DNA of 64,000 nt from Planctomycetaceae bacterium (lineage in GTDB: Bacteria; Planctomycetota; Phycisphaerae; Tepidisphaerales; Tepidisphaeraceae): the NCBI GenBank assembly GCA_027487775.1, contig JAIYCY010000029.1:186001-250000 (forward strand). Direction: 5' to 3'. Within the stretch, counting starts at the first letter, position 1. Every line of letters starts with the position of its first letter. The notes beneath the pieces were generated by a model. That model saw only the letters and a list, made by a program, of their open reading frames with translations. It ran no database searches and had not been told where the DNA came from. This document shows positions 31,896 to 41,449 of the stretch, piece after piece. The translations under genes were made by a program, and so were the position numbers.

Positions 31896-34034
31896 CTGAA
31901 TCAAGATCATCCGCAACTTCGATCGCAGTTTGAAGCGCTGTTGGACACCGATCCCGCCGACCGAGCGGCCAAGTTGCGTGAGGTCGCTGCGGGAGACATC
32001 AAACTCGAACGACGACTGGCGGATCTGCTGCGCGCTTTTGAAGCCAGCAACACGTTTCTCGACCATCCGATCCTCTCGCTATCGCCGCTTTTGCATGAGG
32101 CGGTGCCGATGGAATCGGTCGGCGAGACGATTGACCGTTTTCAACTGGTCACGCCGATCGGGAGCGGTTCGTTTTCGGTTGTTTGGCTTGCGAATCAACT
32201 TGCACCGATGCGTCGGGAAGTTGCGCTGAAGATCGTGAAGCCGGGTCTGGATGTTCGCACGATCGCACAGCGTTTTGATACAGAGCGTGATGTGCTTGCC
32301 CGTCTTGAGCACCCCAACATCTCGCGGATCTATGATGCGGGGATTCATCGCTCGGGCAGGCCCTATTTCGTGATGGAACTGGTTCGCGGCGAGTCGATCA
32401 CGCGGTTTGTCTCGGCCCACGGGCTTTGTCCTGGTGATATGGCGTCGCTGATGATTGATGTTTGCTCGGCGGTCAGTTTCGCTCACGCCCGGGGTCTGGT
32501 GCATCGTGACCTCAAGCCCGCCAACATTCTCGTGCAGTTCATCGACGGCAAGCCGACGCCGAAGCTGATCGATTTTGGCATCGCTCGGATTCTCACGCCT
32601 GATCGTGCTGGCACGCATACGCTGGGCGTTATTCCCGCCGGCACGCCCGCATACATGAGTCCCGAGCAGGCGACGTTTGGAGACGTGGACGCACGGGCAG
32701 ACGTGTATTCGCTGGGCGTTGTGCTGCTGGAACTCCTGACAGGCGACGCGATGTCTCACGACCGTTCCGACCGGGCGATCCATGCTGCAATGGCGGCCAA
32801 GTCGCTCGGTGGGGACTGGGCAGTCGTTGTGCAGAGGGCGATAGCGGCGGATTCTGCCGATCGTTACGCGACGCCCGAGCAATTCGCAGCCGACCTTCAG
32901 CAGATCATTGGAGGCGGGAAGCCGCTTGCCCGGCGTCGCAGTTCGCGGTCGATTCGTCGAATCGCGGTTGCCTTCGCGGCGGCGATTCTTTGCGGTGTCA
33001 TCGTTTGGATGTTAGTCAGCCGTGGGACATCGGTGGTCACAACGCCTTCCGACATCGCGTGGCCTGTTCCTGTGTCGATGAAGCAGCTTTGGCGCATTCA
33101 GCCAGAGGGCAATGCCGGCTGGTGGTCGATCGAGATAGACGCAGAAGCACGCCGTGCGTTTGCCGTGAGCAGTACGCGCGAGCTACTCGAGATTGATATC
33201 AACACCGGTGATGTCGTCCGCACGATCCATGCTGAGGTTGGCGGCGACATGCGTCTTGCGGTCCGCGTTGCGCTGAGCACCGACATGCAGCGGCTGATTA
33301 TGGTTGACGAATCGCCTGATCGTCTCGATCAGCGTCTGCTCGTATTCGATCGTGCGGGTAACTTGATCTCGCGGTTCAATCTGGCTGGCGCGACCTACGC
33401 GATATGTCCGCTGGACGCCGGCGCGACCAAGGTTGCTGTGAGCACGCTAGACGGTAGCCGTACGTATGTCGCGGTTTATGACGTGACCAGCGGGCGGCGT
33501 ATCGCGATGACGCCGGCCTGGAATAGCACTTTTGCCCCCGTTTATCTCGTCGCACATCCCGACGGAAACTCCCTCTACACGATTTCTCCGGCTGGCGAGA
33601 TCGTCCGCATCAGCGCCAGCACCGGCAAGGTCATCGCCACGCTCGGACACGCCGATCCGTCGACCGCCGTCCTTCGACTTTTGGACGATCATCGCTTCGC
33701 TCTCACCGGTCACTACGGCGCGACGATCTTCGACGTGACGACTCAAAGCCCGATCATCCGACTTTCTTCGCCGCATAAAACCATCGGCGCGATGCTCGAC
33801 ATCGACGACACGATCCAACTCAGCACCGTCGATCATCGCATCACCCGCTACAGCGTCACCACCGCCGCGCCCATCGCGTCGCTCGACCTCGGGGGCGATC
33901 TCACGCAGGTCGAGTTCCCACACCACGTCCCCGGCACAAGCTCCTTCCTCGTCGCTTCGCAGGATGGCTCGCTACGACTCATGAGCCCCGAGGCCAACGC
34001 GAGCGACAAGCGCCCTGTGCCCCTCGGCCAGTGA
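31896..34034 (+). CDS. Membrane Ser/Thr protein kinase with C-terminal propeller, probable CTG start
   Basis: Eukaryotic-like (Hanks-type) kinase. From the CTG at 31896 it is 712 residues: a cytoplasmic helical leader (NQDHPQLRSQFEALLDTDP) of the type that opens many planctomycete kinases, then the kinase domain with GSGSFSVVW, catalytic Lys112 (VALKIVK), HRDLKPAN (Asp205), DFG (Asp226) and SPEQATFGDVDARADVYSLG. A single membrane helix (about 356-375) precedes an extracytoplasmic PQQ/WD40-like propeller of about 330 residues (for example AYAICPLDAGATKVAVS). CTG is proposed because CGGAG ends 6 nt upstream, the conserved leader begins there, the frame has a stop at 31890-31892, and the first ATG/GTG/TTG alternative (TTG at 31941) lacks a ribosome binding site. 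The 3' third is C-rich on the top strand. Confidence 0.88.
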   Translation: MNQDHPQLRSQFEALLDTDPADRAAKLREVAAGDIKLERRLADLLRAFEASNTFLDHPILSLSPLLHEAVPMESVGETIDRFQLVTPIGSGSFSVVWLANQLAPMRREVALKIVKPGLDVRTIAQRFDTERDVLARLEHPNISRIYDAGIHRSGRPYFVMELVRGESITRFVSAHGLCPGDMASLMIDVCSAVSFAHARGLVHRDLKPANILVQFIDGKPTPKLIDFGIARILTPDRAGTHTLGVIPAGTPAYMSPEQATFGDVDARADVYSLGVVLLELLTGDAMSHDRSDRAIHAAMAAKSLGGDWAVVVQRAIAADSADRYATPEQFAADLQQIIGGGKPLARRRSSRSIRRIAVAFAAAILCGVIVWMLVSRGTSVVTTPSDIAWPVPVSMKQLWRIQPEGNAGWWSIEIDAEARRAFAVSSTRELLEIDINTGDVVRTIHAEVGGDMRLAVRVALSTDMQRLIMVDESPDRLDQRLLVFDRAGNLISRFNLAGATYAICPLDAGATKVAVSTLDGSRTYVAVYDVTSGRRIAMTPAWNSTFAPVYLVAHPDGNSLYTISPAGEIVRISASTGKVIATLGHADPSTAVLRLLDDHRFALTGHYGATIFDVTTQSPIIRLSSPHKTIGAMLDIDDTIQLSTVDHRITRYSVTTAAPIASLDLGGDLTQVEFPHHVPGTSSFLVASQDGSLRLMSPEANASDKRPVPLGQ

Positions 34035-34162
34035 AAGTAGGCCCCAACTGTCGACCGGTTCAGCATTGGATTGAACGCGGCAGCGCAGATTTCTTTGGCA
34101 GTTCCTGGGCCTCGCTGTCGCTGTATGGATGTTGCATGGTGCGACGTTGTCCAGGAGGCCCG

Positions 34163-37100
34163 ATGAAACGTGAACGACGCTCTACTCGTGATCGGAATCA
34201 CCGTTCTGAATTGTTGGAACCGAGAAGGATGCTGTGTGGCGTTCGCCCGAGCCATCTTGGGTCGATCTTGGATGAATCCGCGCATACGATTGTTCGAGCA
34301 TCGAGCGTCATTCAGGTCGTGTCTGGAGAACGTCCGTCGGCGGATCATGGGACAATGGAGGATCGTCAGTCGATGAATCATCGAGAGAAGCCGCAGAACA
34401 GTTTTGCGTTGCTTGCGGCGTCGAGTGCGGGGGTGGTACCGGCGTATTCCAGCAGGCCGGGTGCTCCGGTGAAGTTGATCCTCGATTTCGACGGACTGGC
34501 GGCAACGACGTTCGCCGGCGATCGCGATGGCAAGGACGCCAAGTCTGTGCCGGCGATTCCTGCGTACAACTTCGAAGGCTCCGCGAATGATTATTCGAGT
34601 AAGGAGCTTGAGAACATTCGGCAGATTTTTCAGATTGTTGCGGAGAAGTTCAGTCCGCTGGATGTCAATGTGACGACTGTGGACGACGGGAATCTCCGGA
34701 GAGGGCAGGAGGCGAAGATTGTGATTGGCGGGGACGGAGCATGGTGGGGGAGCGGCGGTGGCGTGGCGATTTTGGGGGGATTTACGTCCAGTGCCCGACC
34801 GAACGCCGAGAATGTGGGTTTTGTGTGGCGGTCGCAGGTTGAGGCTGGCGCGGCGTCGGTGGGAGAGGCCGTGGCGCATGAGGCTGGGCATTTGTTCGGA
34901 CTGGAGCATCAATCGACGATCGAGGCGATATCGATCACCGATTTTCGAGTCACGGAGGAATACGCGCCCGGCTGGGTGATGGGTGATGGGGCCGCTTCGG
35001 ATGTTCCGGGGCGCTGGCGAATCAATGGTCCTTACAGTGTGATCAGCAACGACAAGGAACTGGTGTACGGTGGCACACAGTCTGACATCGACGGCATGGG
35101 GGTCACGGGTGTGCAGCGTCGTGCGGACGATCATGGCAACAGCACCGGCGCGGCGACGGTGATGATGGGATCGAACTTTGGTCGTCTGGCATCTGGCGTG
35201 CTGGAGCGAGAGAACGATATTGACGTGTTCAGCTTCAACTTGCCCGCGTCAAGTGTGATTCACCTGACGAGCAGCATCGCGGAGTTTCAGGGGATGGCGA
35301 ACCTGAGCATGACGATCACGACTCCGGGCGGATCGGTTTTGCCCATCAGCACCAGCGAAGCGGGCGAAACGTGGTCGCCGATCGGGGCTCAGCCTGCAGG
35401 GACTTACCATGTGAGCATCTCGTCGCGTGGGGGGGAGGGTGAGATCGGACAATACAGCCTCGGTCTGTCGATCAATGCGCAGTTCGACAACACGATCGCA
35501 ACCGCGAGTCCGATCGGACGATTCGGCGAAGCGCCGGGCGTGTTGGGCCTGTTGAATCCGATCTACGCCGGCCGGGGAATTCGCACAGAGCAGGTCAGCA
35601 ACTTTGATTCAGACGACTACTACAGCATCCGGACCGACAACACGGCCGTCAGGCAGACGATCTGGCTGTACGGGATGACCGCCGACGCGGATTTGTTCCT
35701 GATCGACGACTTCAACGGCAACAAGCAAATCGACTCTGGTGAAGAGATCGCCCTGTCGAACGCAAGCGGGTCGGCAAGCGAAGCGATCACGGCGACATTG
35801 CGTCCGAATCGTCAGTATTTCATACGAGTGTCCTCCTATCTCGGCGCGACAACCAACTACACGCTCGAACTCCGCGCCGACGCGGCCGGCGAGACGCTTT
35901 CGACGGCACGCAACCGTGACCGGTCAGCCTCGGGTGGTCGGGACATTTACTACGATCAGGTCGATGAGTTTGAAGTCAGCGACTTCTATTCGATCAAACC
36001 CGCCGCGTCGGGGACGCTGAGCGTTGCGGTCACGCAGATTGCGGGCGCAAATCCGGATGCCGATGTGCAGGTGATCGTCGACATCAATGGCAACGGCACA
36101 GTCGACTCGCCTGTTGAAGTGCTCTACAGCTCGACGCTCTCCGGATCGAATAACGAGCTGATCACGGGCATCCCAGTCAGCCCGATCTGGAACAGCGTGG
36201 GTGGATACTTTGTTCGCGTGTATCAGTTCGGCGTTGGCGTGTCGAACTATCGACTTGAATTGCAGGTTGATACGTCTGTGGTGAGCCTCCCGAATCAGCT
36301 TGCATCCGGAGGGATTCGCGACCTTGGCGCGCTGAGCGTAAGCCCGGTCCGCAGGCTGAGCGATTACATCGGGCCGGACGATACGCTGGACATTTACCGC
36401 TTCGATGCGCCGGGCGGATTGCTAGCTGTTCGACCGGGTGGTCCGACGCACTTTTATGAGTTGATCGACGACATGAACAGCAACGGAGTGGTCGACGCGA
36501 ATGAAGTGGTCGCCTTCGGGCGAGAGATGGATTACACCGTGCCGGGCGCGGAGGAAGTCACACGCCCGATGTATCTGCGTGTCACGCGCGGCGGGGGTGA
36601 ATTCCCGTCGACCGGCTCGTATGACCTGACGATTTCGAGTCAGTATGTTGCGGCTGCGAGTGACGACCGACTCTCCGTAGCGCGGTTGCTTTCGCCGGGT
36701 CCTGCCAATCAGCAAGTGCGTGGATACGTGCAGAACAACAGCAATTTTGGCTCAACGCAGGACGTCGAGGATCTGTATCGAATCAATATTGAGAGCACCG
36801 GTGCGGTGACGTTCAACCTCGCCGGCGCGATCGGTTTGGGCAGCGAATCGACAGGTGCGCAGGCTGGCATACAGATTTTCCGCGACGCGAATGGCAACGG
36901 CCTGATCGATGCGGGAGAGCGCGTGGCGGGTCGGGGCACCTATGACGGCGATCTCACGAGTAACCTCGAGGTCGTGCTCGAGCCGGGCGACTACTTTGTG
37001 CGTGTCGTTGCAGCGCCCGTCGAGCGACCCGATGAGACGTATGTCGGCGGACAGACTGCATACACGCTCAGTTACCAACGCACCGATCTCGCGTCAGCGG

Positions 37101-37720
37101 ACACCACCCCGCCGACGGTGACGCAGTTTCGCTTTGATGTCGACAATCCATTTCATCAGTTTGAGATCACATTTTCCGAGGATGTTTCTGCGACGTTGAC
37201 AGGCGATGACATCAACATCTTCATCACCGGAACCACGCTGCGCGTCCCGCTGAATGAGATCTACTGGGACGCCGCCAATCTCCGCGCTCGCGTGAGTCTC
37301 TATCCGCCTAGTTATGTCGAAGGACGATTGACCGAAGGCAGCTACACAGTGGAGTTCACGCCCGGCCTGAGCGGGATTCGCGACCTGGCGGGCAACCTGC
37401 TTGGCACGCCGTTCTCACAGACATTCTTCTATCTGCCAGGCGATGCCGACGGGGATGGACGCGTCAATTTCACCGACCTGCTGGCATTGTCGAGAAACTA
37501 CGGTCAGTCGGATCGAACGTTTTCGCAGGGCGATTTTGACTACAGCGGCTCGGTTGGGTTTAGCGACCTTCTGATCCTCGCCCGGGCCTACGGAACCAAC
37601 CTTCAGCCTGCGGTTGGCGTGTTTGCAACGAACAGTCGGATCGGATCTCCCGTTCAGCGCGGCTCGGGCGCGCAGTCGGCGGTCTCGACGCGTCAGCATC
37701 TGGCTGACATCGTCGGTTGA
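34163..37720 (+). CDS. Secreted metzincin-like metalloprotease with LEPRRML motif and dockerin repeats
   Basis: Large exported protein of 1185 residues. The ATG at 34163 follows AGGAGG by 4 nt and starts a basic leader ending in ELLEPRRML, the planctomycete export/anchoring motif. A catalytic domain contains HEAGHLFGLEH at about residue 239, the metzincin zinc site HExxHxxGxxH, and a possible Met-turn in APGWVMGDG. The central part repeats a beta-sandwich of the pre-peptidase C-terminal type: blocks with D-Y-Y/F-Y-S-I-x-T and Y-x-L-x-L at about 365-450, 455-570, 590-690, 700-810 and 820-950. A Big-like domain (about 970-1085) follows, then a dockerin-type Ca pair: DADGDGRVNFTDLLALSRNYG and DFDYSGSVGFSDLLILARAYG. 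Substrate unknown. Confidence 0.85.
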   Translation: MKRERRSTRDRNHRSELLEPRRMLCGVRPSHLGSILDESAHTIVRASSVIQVVSGERPSADHGTMEDRQSMNHREKPQNSFALLAASSAGVVPAYSSRPGAPVKLILDFDGLAATTFAGDRDGKDAKSVPAIPAYNFEGSANDYSSKELENIRQIFQIVAEKFSPLDVNVTTVDDGNLRRGQEAKIVIGGDGAWWGSGGGVAILGGFTSSARPNAENVGFVWRSQVEAGAASVGEAVAHEAGHLFGLEHQSTIEAISITDFRVTEEYAPGWVMGDGAASDVPGRWRINGPYSVISNDKELVYGGTQSDIDGMGVTGVQRRADDHGNSTGAATVMMGSNFGRLASGVLERENDIDVFSFNLPASSVIHLTSSIAEFQGMANLSMTITTPGGSVLPISTSEAGETWSPIGAQPAGTYHVSISSRGGEGEIGQYSLGLSINAQFDNTIATASPIGRFGEAPGVLGLLNPIYAGRGIRTEQVSNFDSDDYYSIRTDNTAVRQTIWLYGMTADADLFLIDDFNGNKQIDSGEEIALSNASGSASEAITATLRPNRQYFIRVSSYLGATTNYTLELRADAAGETLSTARNRDRSASGGRDIYYDQVDEFEVSDFYSIKPAASGTLSVAVTQIAGANPDADVQVIVDINGNGTVDSPVEVLYSSTLSGSNNELITGIPVSPIWNSVGGYFVRVYQFGVGVSNYRLELQVDTSVVSLPNQLASGGIRDLGALSVSPVRRLSDYIGPDDTLDIYRFDAPGGLLAVRPGGPTHFYELIDDMNSNGVVDANEVVAFGREMDYTVPGAEEVTRPMYLRVTRGGGEFPSTGSYDLTISSQYVAAASDDRLSVARLLSPGPANQQVRGYVQNNSNFGSTQDVEDLYRINIESTGAVTFNLAGAIGLGSESTGAQAGIQIFRDANGNGLIDAGERVAGRGTYDGDLTSNLEVVLEPGDYFVRVVAAPVERPDETYVGGQTAYTLSYQRTDLASADTTPPTVTQFRFDVDNPFHQFEITFSEDVSATLTGDDINIFITGTTLRVPLNEIYWDAANLRARVSLYPPSYVEGRLTEGSYTVEFTPGLSGIRDLAGNLLGTPFSQTFFYLPGDADGDGRVNFTDLLALSRNYGQSDRTFSQGDFDYSGSVGFSDLLILARAYGTNLQPAVGVFATNSRIGSPVQRGSGAQSAVSTRQHLADIVG

Positions 37721-37832
37721 AGAATCGTAAGCATGTTCAGCGTCGCGCCTCGGGATCGAGGAGACCCGACGCTCGACGCACGTTGTGATGTCTCGTGAGC
37801 AAGCCGCAAAGTCTCCGCTTGGGATCGGGGCA

Positions 37833-40800
37833 TCAGCGGGGGAAGGTTCGTGCGTCGATGTCGGTGATTTGGCGAAGCTCGCCGGTGGCGATGTCCCAGC
37901 GGAGGCTTCCGAATCCGAGTCTTCCTGCACCGTCGTCGGTGTAGACTTCGACGCTGCGTCCGCCGTCCGCGAGTGCGTCGGCGAAGCCGGTTGTTGCATC
38001 GTAGAGTAGTTTTCCTGCGTCGAAACTGACGCCAGGTCCGCGGACCCGGACCTCGCCTGTGGCTTCGAGTGAGCGGAGGTCAAGACGCTCGGCGAGCCAA
38101 CTGACGCCGGTGTTATTCTTTTCGGTGCTGGTGGGTTGGGCGTTGGGGACGGTGAGCGATTGGGGTGGGGTGAGAGGTTTGAGGGTGGCGGTCACGCGAT
38201 CGCAGAAGACGCGTGTGGGGCTTTCGTTGTTGCGTGCGGTACCGATGCGAACGTCGCCTGCCCATGAGGCTCGGCCGGTCTGGGCATCCCATGTCAGGCC
38301 GTCGCGCCAGGCGATGGCGGCGCTGGCGAGGTTGGGGTTGTTGGCGGATGATTGCGTGGTGTTGGGGCTGGTGTTTGCGTTGGTGGGTTGAGTTTGATCG
38401 TTGATGGCGAGTTCGAAGTTTTCGATCAGGATACGACCTGCGCCGGGCGCATTTAGCGCGCGGCGGGCGGGGTCGATATCGATGCGGTCGGTTTGCAGAA
38501 GCACGGAGGGTTGTCCGGTGCTGGTGATGCGGATGTTGACGTTGTCGATGAGGCTGAGGTCCTGGAGATCAAGACGCGCGGCGGCGTTTGGTGAGGTGGA
38601 GGTGGAGGTGGAGGGGTTGAGTCGACCTTGAAGTCTGTCGGCGCGAGCTTCGAGTTGATCTGTGTCGGTGATGGCATGGACGCGGATGTCGCCGGTGGCG
38701 TCGATGCGTGAGGTGGTGCGATCGAATTGCAGGGCATCGCGCCAGGCGAGTTTGATGGTTCGTCCGTTGGCGGGTTCGATGGCTTCGATGTGACCTTTGC
38801 CGGGGATTCTGACGGATCCTTCGGCTTCGTCGAGGTCGATTTGTACGCCCGCGAGTGCGGCTTCGGGGGTGATGAGCCGTGCGGGTTGATGGGCGGGTCC
38901 GGCGAGTCGCAGGGTGGTGCGACCGGGTGCGCCGGCGAGCGTGAGAGATTCGGCGGAGGCTTCGAGTGGTGCGCCTTGGCGTTGTGTGCTGAGCATGACA
39001 CGGCCGGTCGCGACGACGGATTCGATGTCGCCGACGGGACTGCTGGGGCGTGAGGCGGATTGCGAAGCAGGCGGAGCGAAGCGTGCGTTGAGGTTGTCGC
39101 AGCGCAATCCGAGGCGATCGCCGATGAGGGCGTTTGGTGAGTTGTCGACTTTGGCCGGATCGAGTTGTTGCGCGGGGTTGGCCGTTTGATCGAAGAGGAC
39201 GTTGTCGGAGGCTTGGACAGCGCGAAGGACGGGTATTGCGGCGCGGGCGTTGTTGTTGTTGTTGTTGTTGTTGTCGTTGTTGTTGTTGGATGAGATTGGA
39301 GCGGGTTCGAGAATGGCGGAGATGTTTCCGGCTTCGAGTGAAGCGTTTGGGGTGCGCATGCGGGCTCTTCCGGAGGCGATGACGGCGCGGATGGCCTGGA
39401 CGTCGAGCCCGCCGAATGTGTTGGATTGAGAGTCGATGGCGTGTCGATCGTTTGAGGGGATTTGTTTGGCGGTGTTAGGTGAAGCGAAGCCGATGCGGAG
39501 GGTTTCGGAGTCGACAGCGAACTGGCTGTGTTGGAGTTGGACGTTACCGTTGAGTGCGAGAACGCGGAGGCCTTGATCGTTTTCGATGCTGCCGTCTCCG
39601 GACCAGGTGAGTGTGGTTTCTTCGAAGGGTTGGTCGGGGTTTGCGGTGCGCGATCTGCTGATGAGGGCGGCGGGTCCGATGAATCGAGCGAGCCCGGTAT
39701 CGGCGTCGGCATCGATGCGCATGGCGCGGAGTTCGGTTTGACCATTGGGCGTGTCGGAACGGATGACGAGGCCTTGCTTGGGATCGAGGGGCTCGATGAC
39801 GATCCCGCGTCCGCCGGCTGTGGATCGGAGAGCGCCGGCTTCGACGACGGTTCCGGCTTGGGCGACGCGTGCGGGCGATCCACGGAGTTCGAAGGCTTGT
39901 CCGGGATCGCCTTGATGGGGAGTGATTTGGAGTTTTCCCGACCAGAAGATTTCGAGGGGTTGGGCGGGGCTTTGCTGAGCGCGGGGCGCGGGAGTGGGCG
40001 TGGCCGGTTCGCCGGGAGCGGCCGGTTCGCCGGGAGCGTCGATCAGGCGGACATCGTCTGGGAGTCGGGACTCGTCGGTGGGTTGAACGTTTCGGACGAG
40101 TTGGATGTGCGGATGATTGGGCGTGGAGGGATGTGAGGAGGGTTTGGCGGCTTTGGGTTTTTCGGTGGGGAGTTGGGCGTCGAGTTGCATGACAGCCCAG
40201 AGTGTGTCGCCGCGTGCGATTTCATCGGTGTTGACGAGGATGCGGACATCGCGTTCGAACCAGATGCGATACCAGGGATTTCCGCGTAGTGCGAGGCGTG
40301 CGGCTTTGACGGCGTCGGCGGATTGATCGTCGTTGGCTTGCGGTGGAGTCTCGGCTGGATTTTCGTTGCGGTTGCGTTGGACGAGTTGGGTTGCTGTGTT
40401 GGATTTGAGGTTGCGATGTGCGGCGGGGCGAGCGGGTTCGGTTGGTTCTGCGGCGCTCGGGAGGAAACGCGAAGCCTGTCGGATGAGCAGTCTTTTGCCG
40501 TGCGCGATTTCGAGGAGATCGAGTCTTCCGCGGAGTTCGTTCCAGTGGATGGTGAGTCCGGTGCCTTCGAATTGGTAGTCGAGTCCGGAGACGATGACGG
40601 GCACGCGAGAGGGTTCGGTGGGTACGCCGTCGATGACGGTTTGTCCGGTGGAGAGTCTGTAGGCGGTTGCGTCGAAGACGAGGCTGGGGACGGTGGCGGT
40701 GAGGATGGGTGGTAGTTCGATGGATTCGAGGTAACGGATGGTGACGCCTTCGAGTTGCCCGCGCGAGGGGGTTTGTGCGGCGGCGGGGTTGAGGTCGCCG

Positions 40801-41243
40801 CCAGCGGAGTTTCCAGCGGGCATGATGACGAGTCCGCGGTCGGCTTGCAGGCTGATGATGCGTCCGTCGTCGCCGTAGAATCTTGTTTCGGGTGAGATGA
40901 CTTCGACGGTTCCGTCTTTGCGAGGGATGTAGCGCGCGGCGCGGAACTCGGAGCGGACGAGGTAAGGGGGATTAGGATCGCGTGTCTTGACCCAGACATT
41001 TTCGCCGGCCGCGATAAGCGGGGCGTCGGGGTCGAGTGCTGGTGCGGGCTTGTTGGAATCGGAAGGGGTTGAGTCAGTGTTGTTTGTCGCGGCGGGGTCT
41101 TCGGGATTGGCCGGTTTTGCGGTGTCGGTGATGGTGCGGGATTGCTGGTTGAGCGTGATCTGTCCCTGATCCTGCCAGACGAAGAAATAGAAAGCGCCGA
41201 GCATGGCGAGTAGCGCCGCGAAGGTGAAGAAAGCTGTCCGCAT
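37833..41243 (-). CDS. Giant LptC/OstA-like periplasmic protein
   Basis: A 1136-residue protein with an N-terminal membrane anchor (residues 3-24) and an otherwise soluble, beta-rich body. The N-terminal part resembles LptC (a YLVRSEFRAARYIPRKDGTVEVISPETRFYG-like strand set), and many later segments look like LptA/OstA repeats: ARADRLQGRLNPSTSTS..., VVATGRVMLSTQRQGAPLEASAESLTL, ASWAGDVRIGTARNN, LEATGEVRVRGPG. These suggest several stacked jelly-roll units in one chain. An Asn-rich run (NNNNDNNNNNNNN) at about residues 652-664 comes from a (TTG)n microsatellite. A role in outer-membrane lipid transport is inferred from the fold only; no lptB, lptF or lptG gene is adjacent. Confidence 0.7.
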   Translation of the reverse strand: MRTAFFTFAALLAMLGAFYFFVWQDQGQITLNQQSRTITDTAKPANPEDPAATNNTDSTPSDSNKPAPALDPDAPLIAAGENVWVKTRDPNPPYLVRSEFRAARYIPRKDGTVEVISPETRFYGDDGRIISLQADRGLVIMPAGNSAGGDLNPAAAQTPSRGQLEGVTIRYLESIELPPILTATVPSLVFDATAYRLSTGQTVIDGVPTEPSRVPVIVSGLDYQFEGTGLTIHWNELRGRLDLLEIAHGKRLLIRQASRFLPSAAEPTEPARPAAHRNLKSNTATQLVQRNRNENPAETPPQANDDQSADAVKAARLALRGNPWYRIWFERDVRILVNTDEIARGDTLWAVMQLDAQLPTEKPKAAKPSSHPSTPNHPHIQLVRNVQPTDESRLPDDVRLIDAPGEPAAPGEPATPTPAPRAQQSPAQPLEIFWSGKLQITPHQGDPGQAFELRGSPARVAQAGTVVEAGALRSTAGGRGIVIEPLDPKQGLVIRSDTPNGQTELRAMRIDADADTGLARFIGPAALISRSRTANPDQPFEETTLTWSGDGSIENDQGLRVLALNGNVQLQHSQFAVDSETLRIGFASPNTAKQIPSNDRHAIDSQSNTFGGLDVQAIRAVIASGRARMRTPNASLEAGNISAILEPAPISSNNNNDNNNNNNNNARAAIPVLRAVQASDNVLFDQTANPAQQLDPAKVDNSPNALIGDRLGLRCDNLNARFAPPASQSASRPSSPVGDIESVVATGRVMLSTQRQGAPLEASAESLTLAGAPGRTTLRLAGPAHQPARLITPEAALAGVQIDLDEAEGSVRIPGKGHIEAIEPANGRTIKLAWRDALQFDRTTSRIDATGDIRVHAITDTDQLEARADRLQGRLNPSTSTSTSPNAAARLDLQDLSLIDNVNIRITSTGQPSVLLQTDRIDIDPARRALNAPGAGRILIENFELAINDQTQPTNANTSPNTTQSSANNPNLASAAIAWRDGLTWDAQTGRASWAGDVRIGTARNNESPTRVFCDRVTATLKPLTPPQSLTVPNAQPTSTEKNNTGVSWLAERLDLRSLEATGEVRVRGPGVSFDAGKLLYDATTGFADALADGGRSVEVYTDDGAGRLGFGSLRWDIATGELRQITDIDARTFPR
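39250..39288 (-). repeat. (TTG)n/(CAA)n microsatellite inside the LptC/OstA-like gene
   Basis: About 13 consecutive TTG triplets on the plus strand, with one TCG interruption, are read on the minus strand as an Asn run broken by one Asp. Copy-number changes would keep the frame. Confidence 0.9.
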
Positions 41244-41449
41244 CGAGTCCTTTCGACCGAGAGTTGGATTATCGACGAACGCCGAACGAAGTCACGCGGG
41301 CGTGCGCGATGGAATGTTGAATCGTGTGGATGATCGCGCGAGAGTTGGACGACGCGAGCGTGCGTGTGATTCAGGAAGGGATTAGGCTTGCCGATGTGGG
41401 GTGAATTGGGATAGTGTGGGAGGATCAATCACTTCACGGAGAAAACGGC

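Noticed and set aside
34031..34162. Earlier start of the metzincin overlapping the kinase stop
   Set aside because: The added residues are not signal-like, and the ATG at 34163 has AGGAGG upstream and starts the basic leader before LEPRRML.
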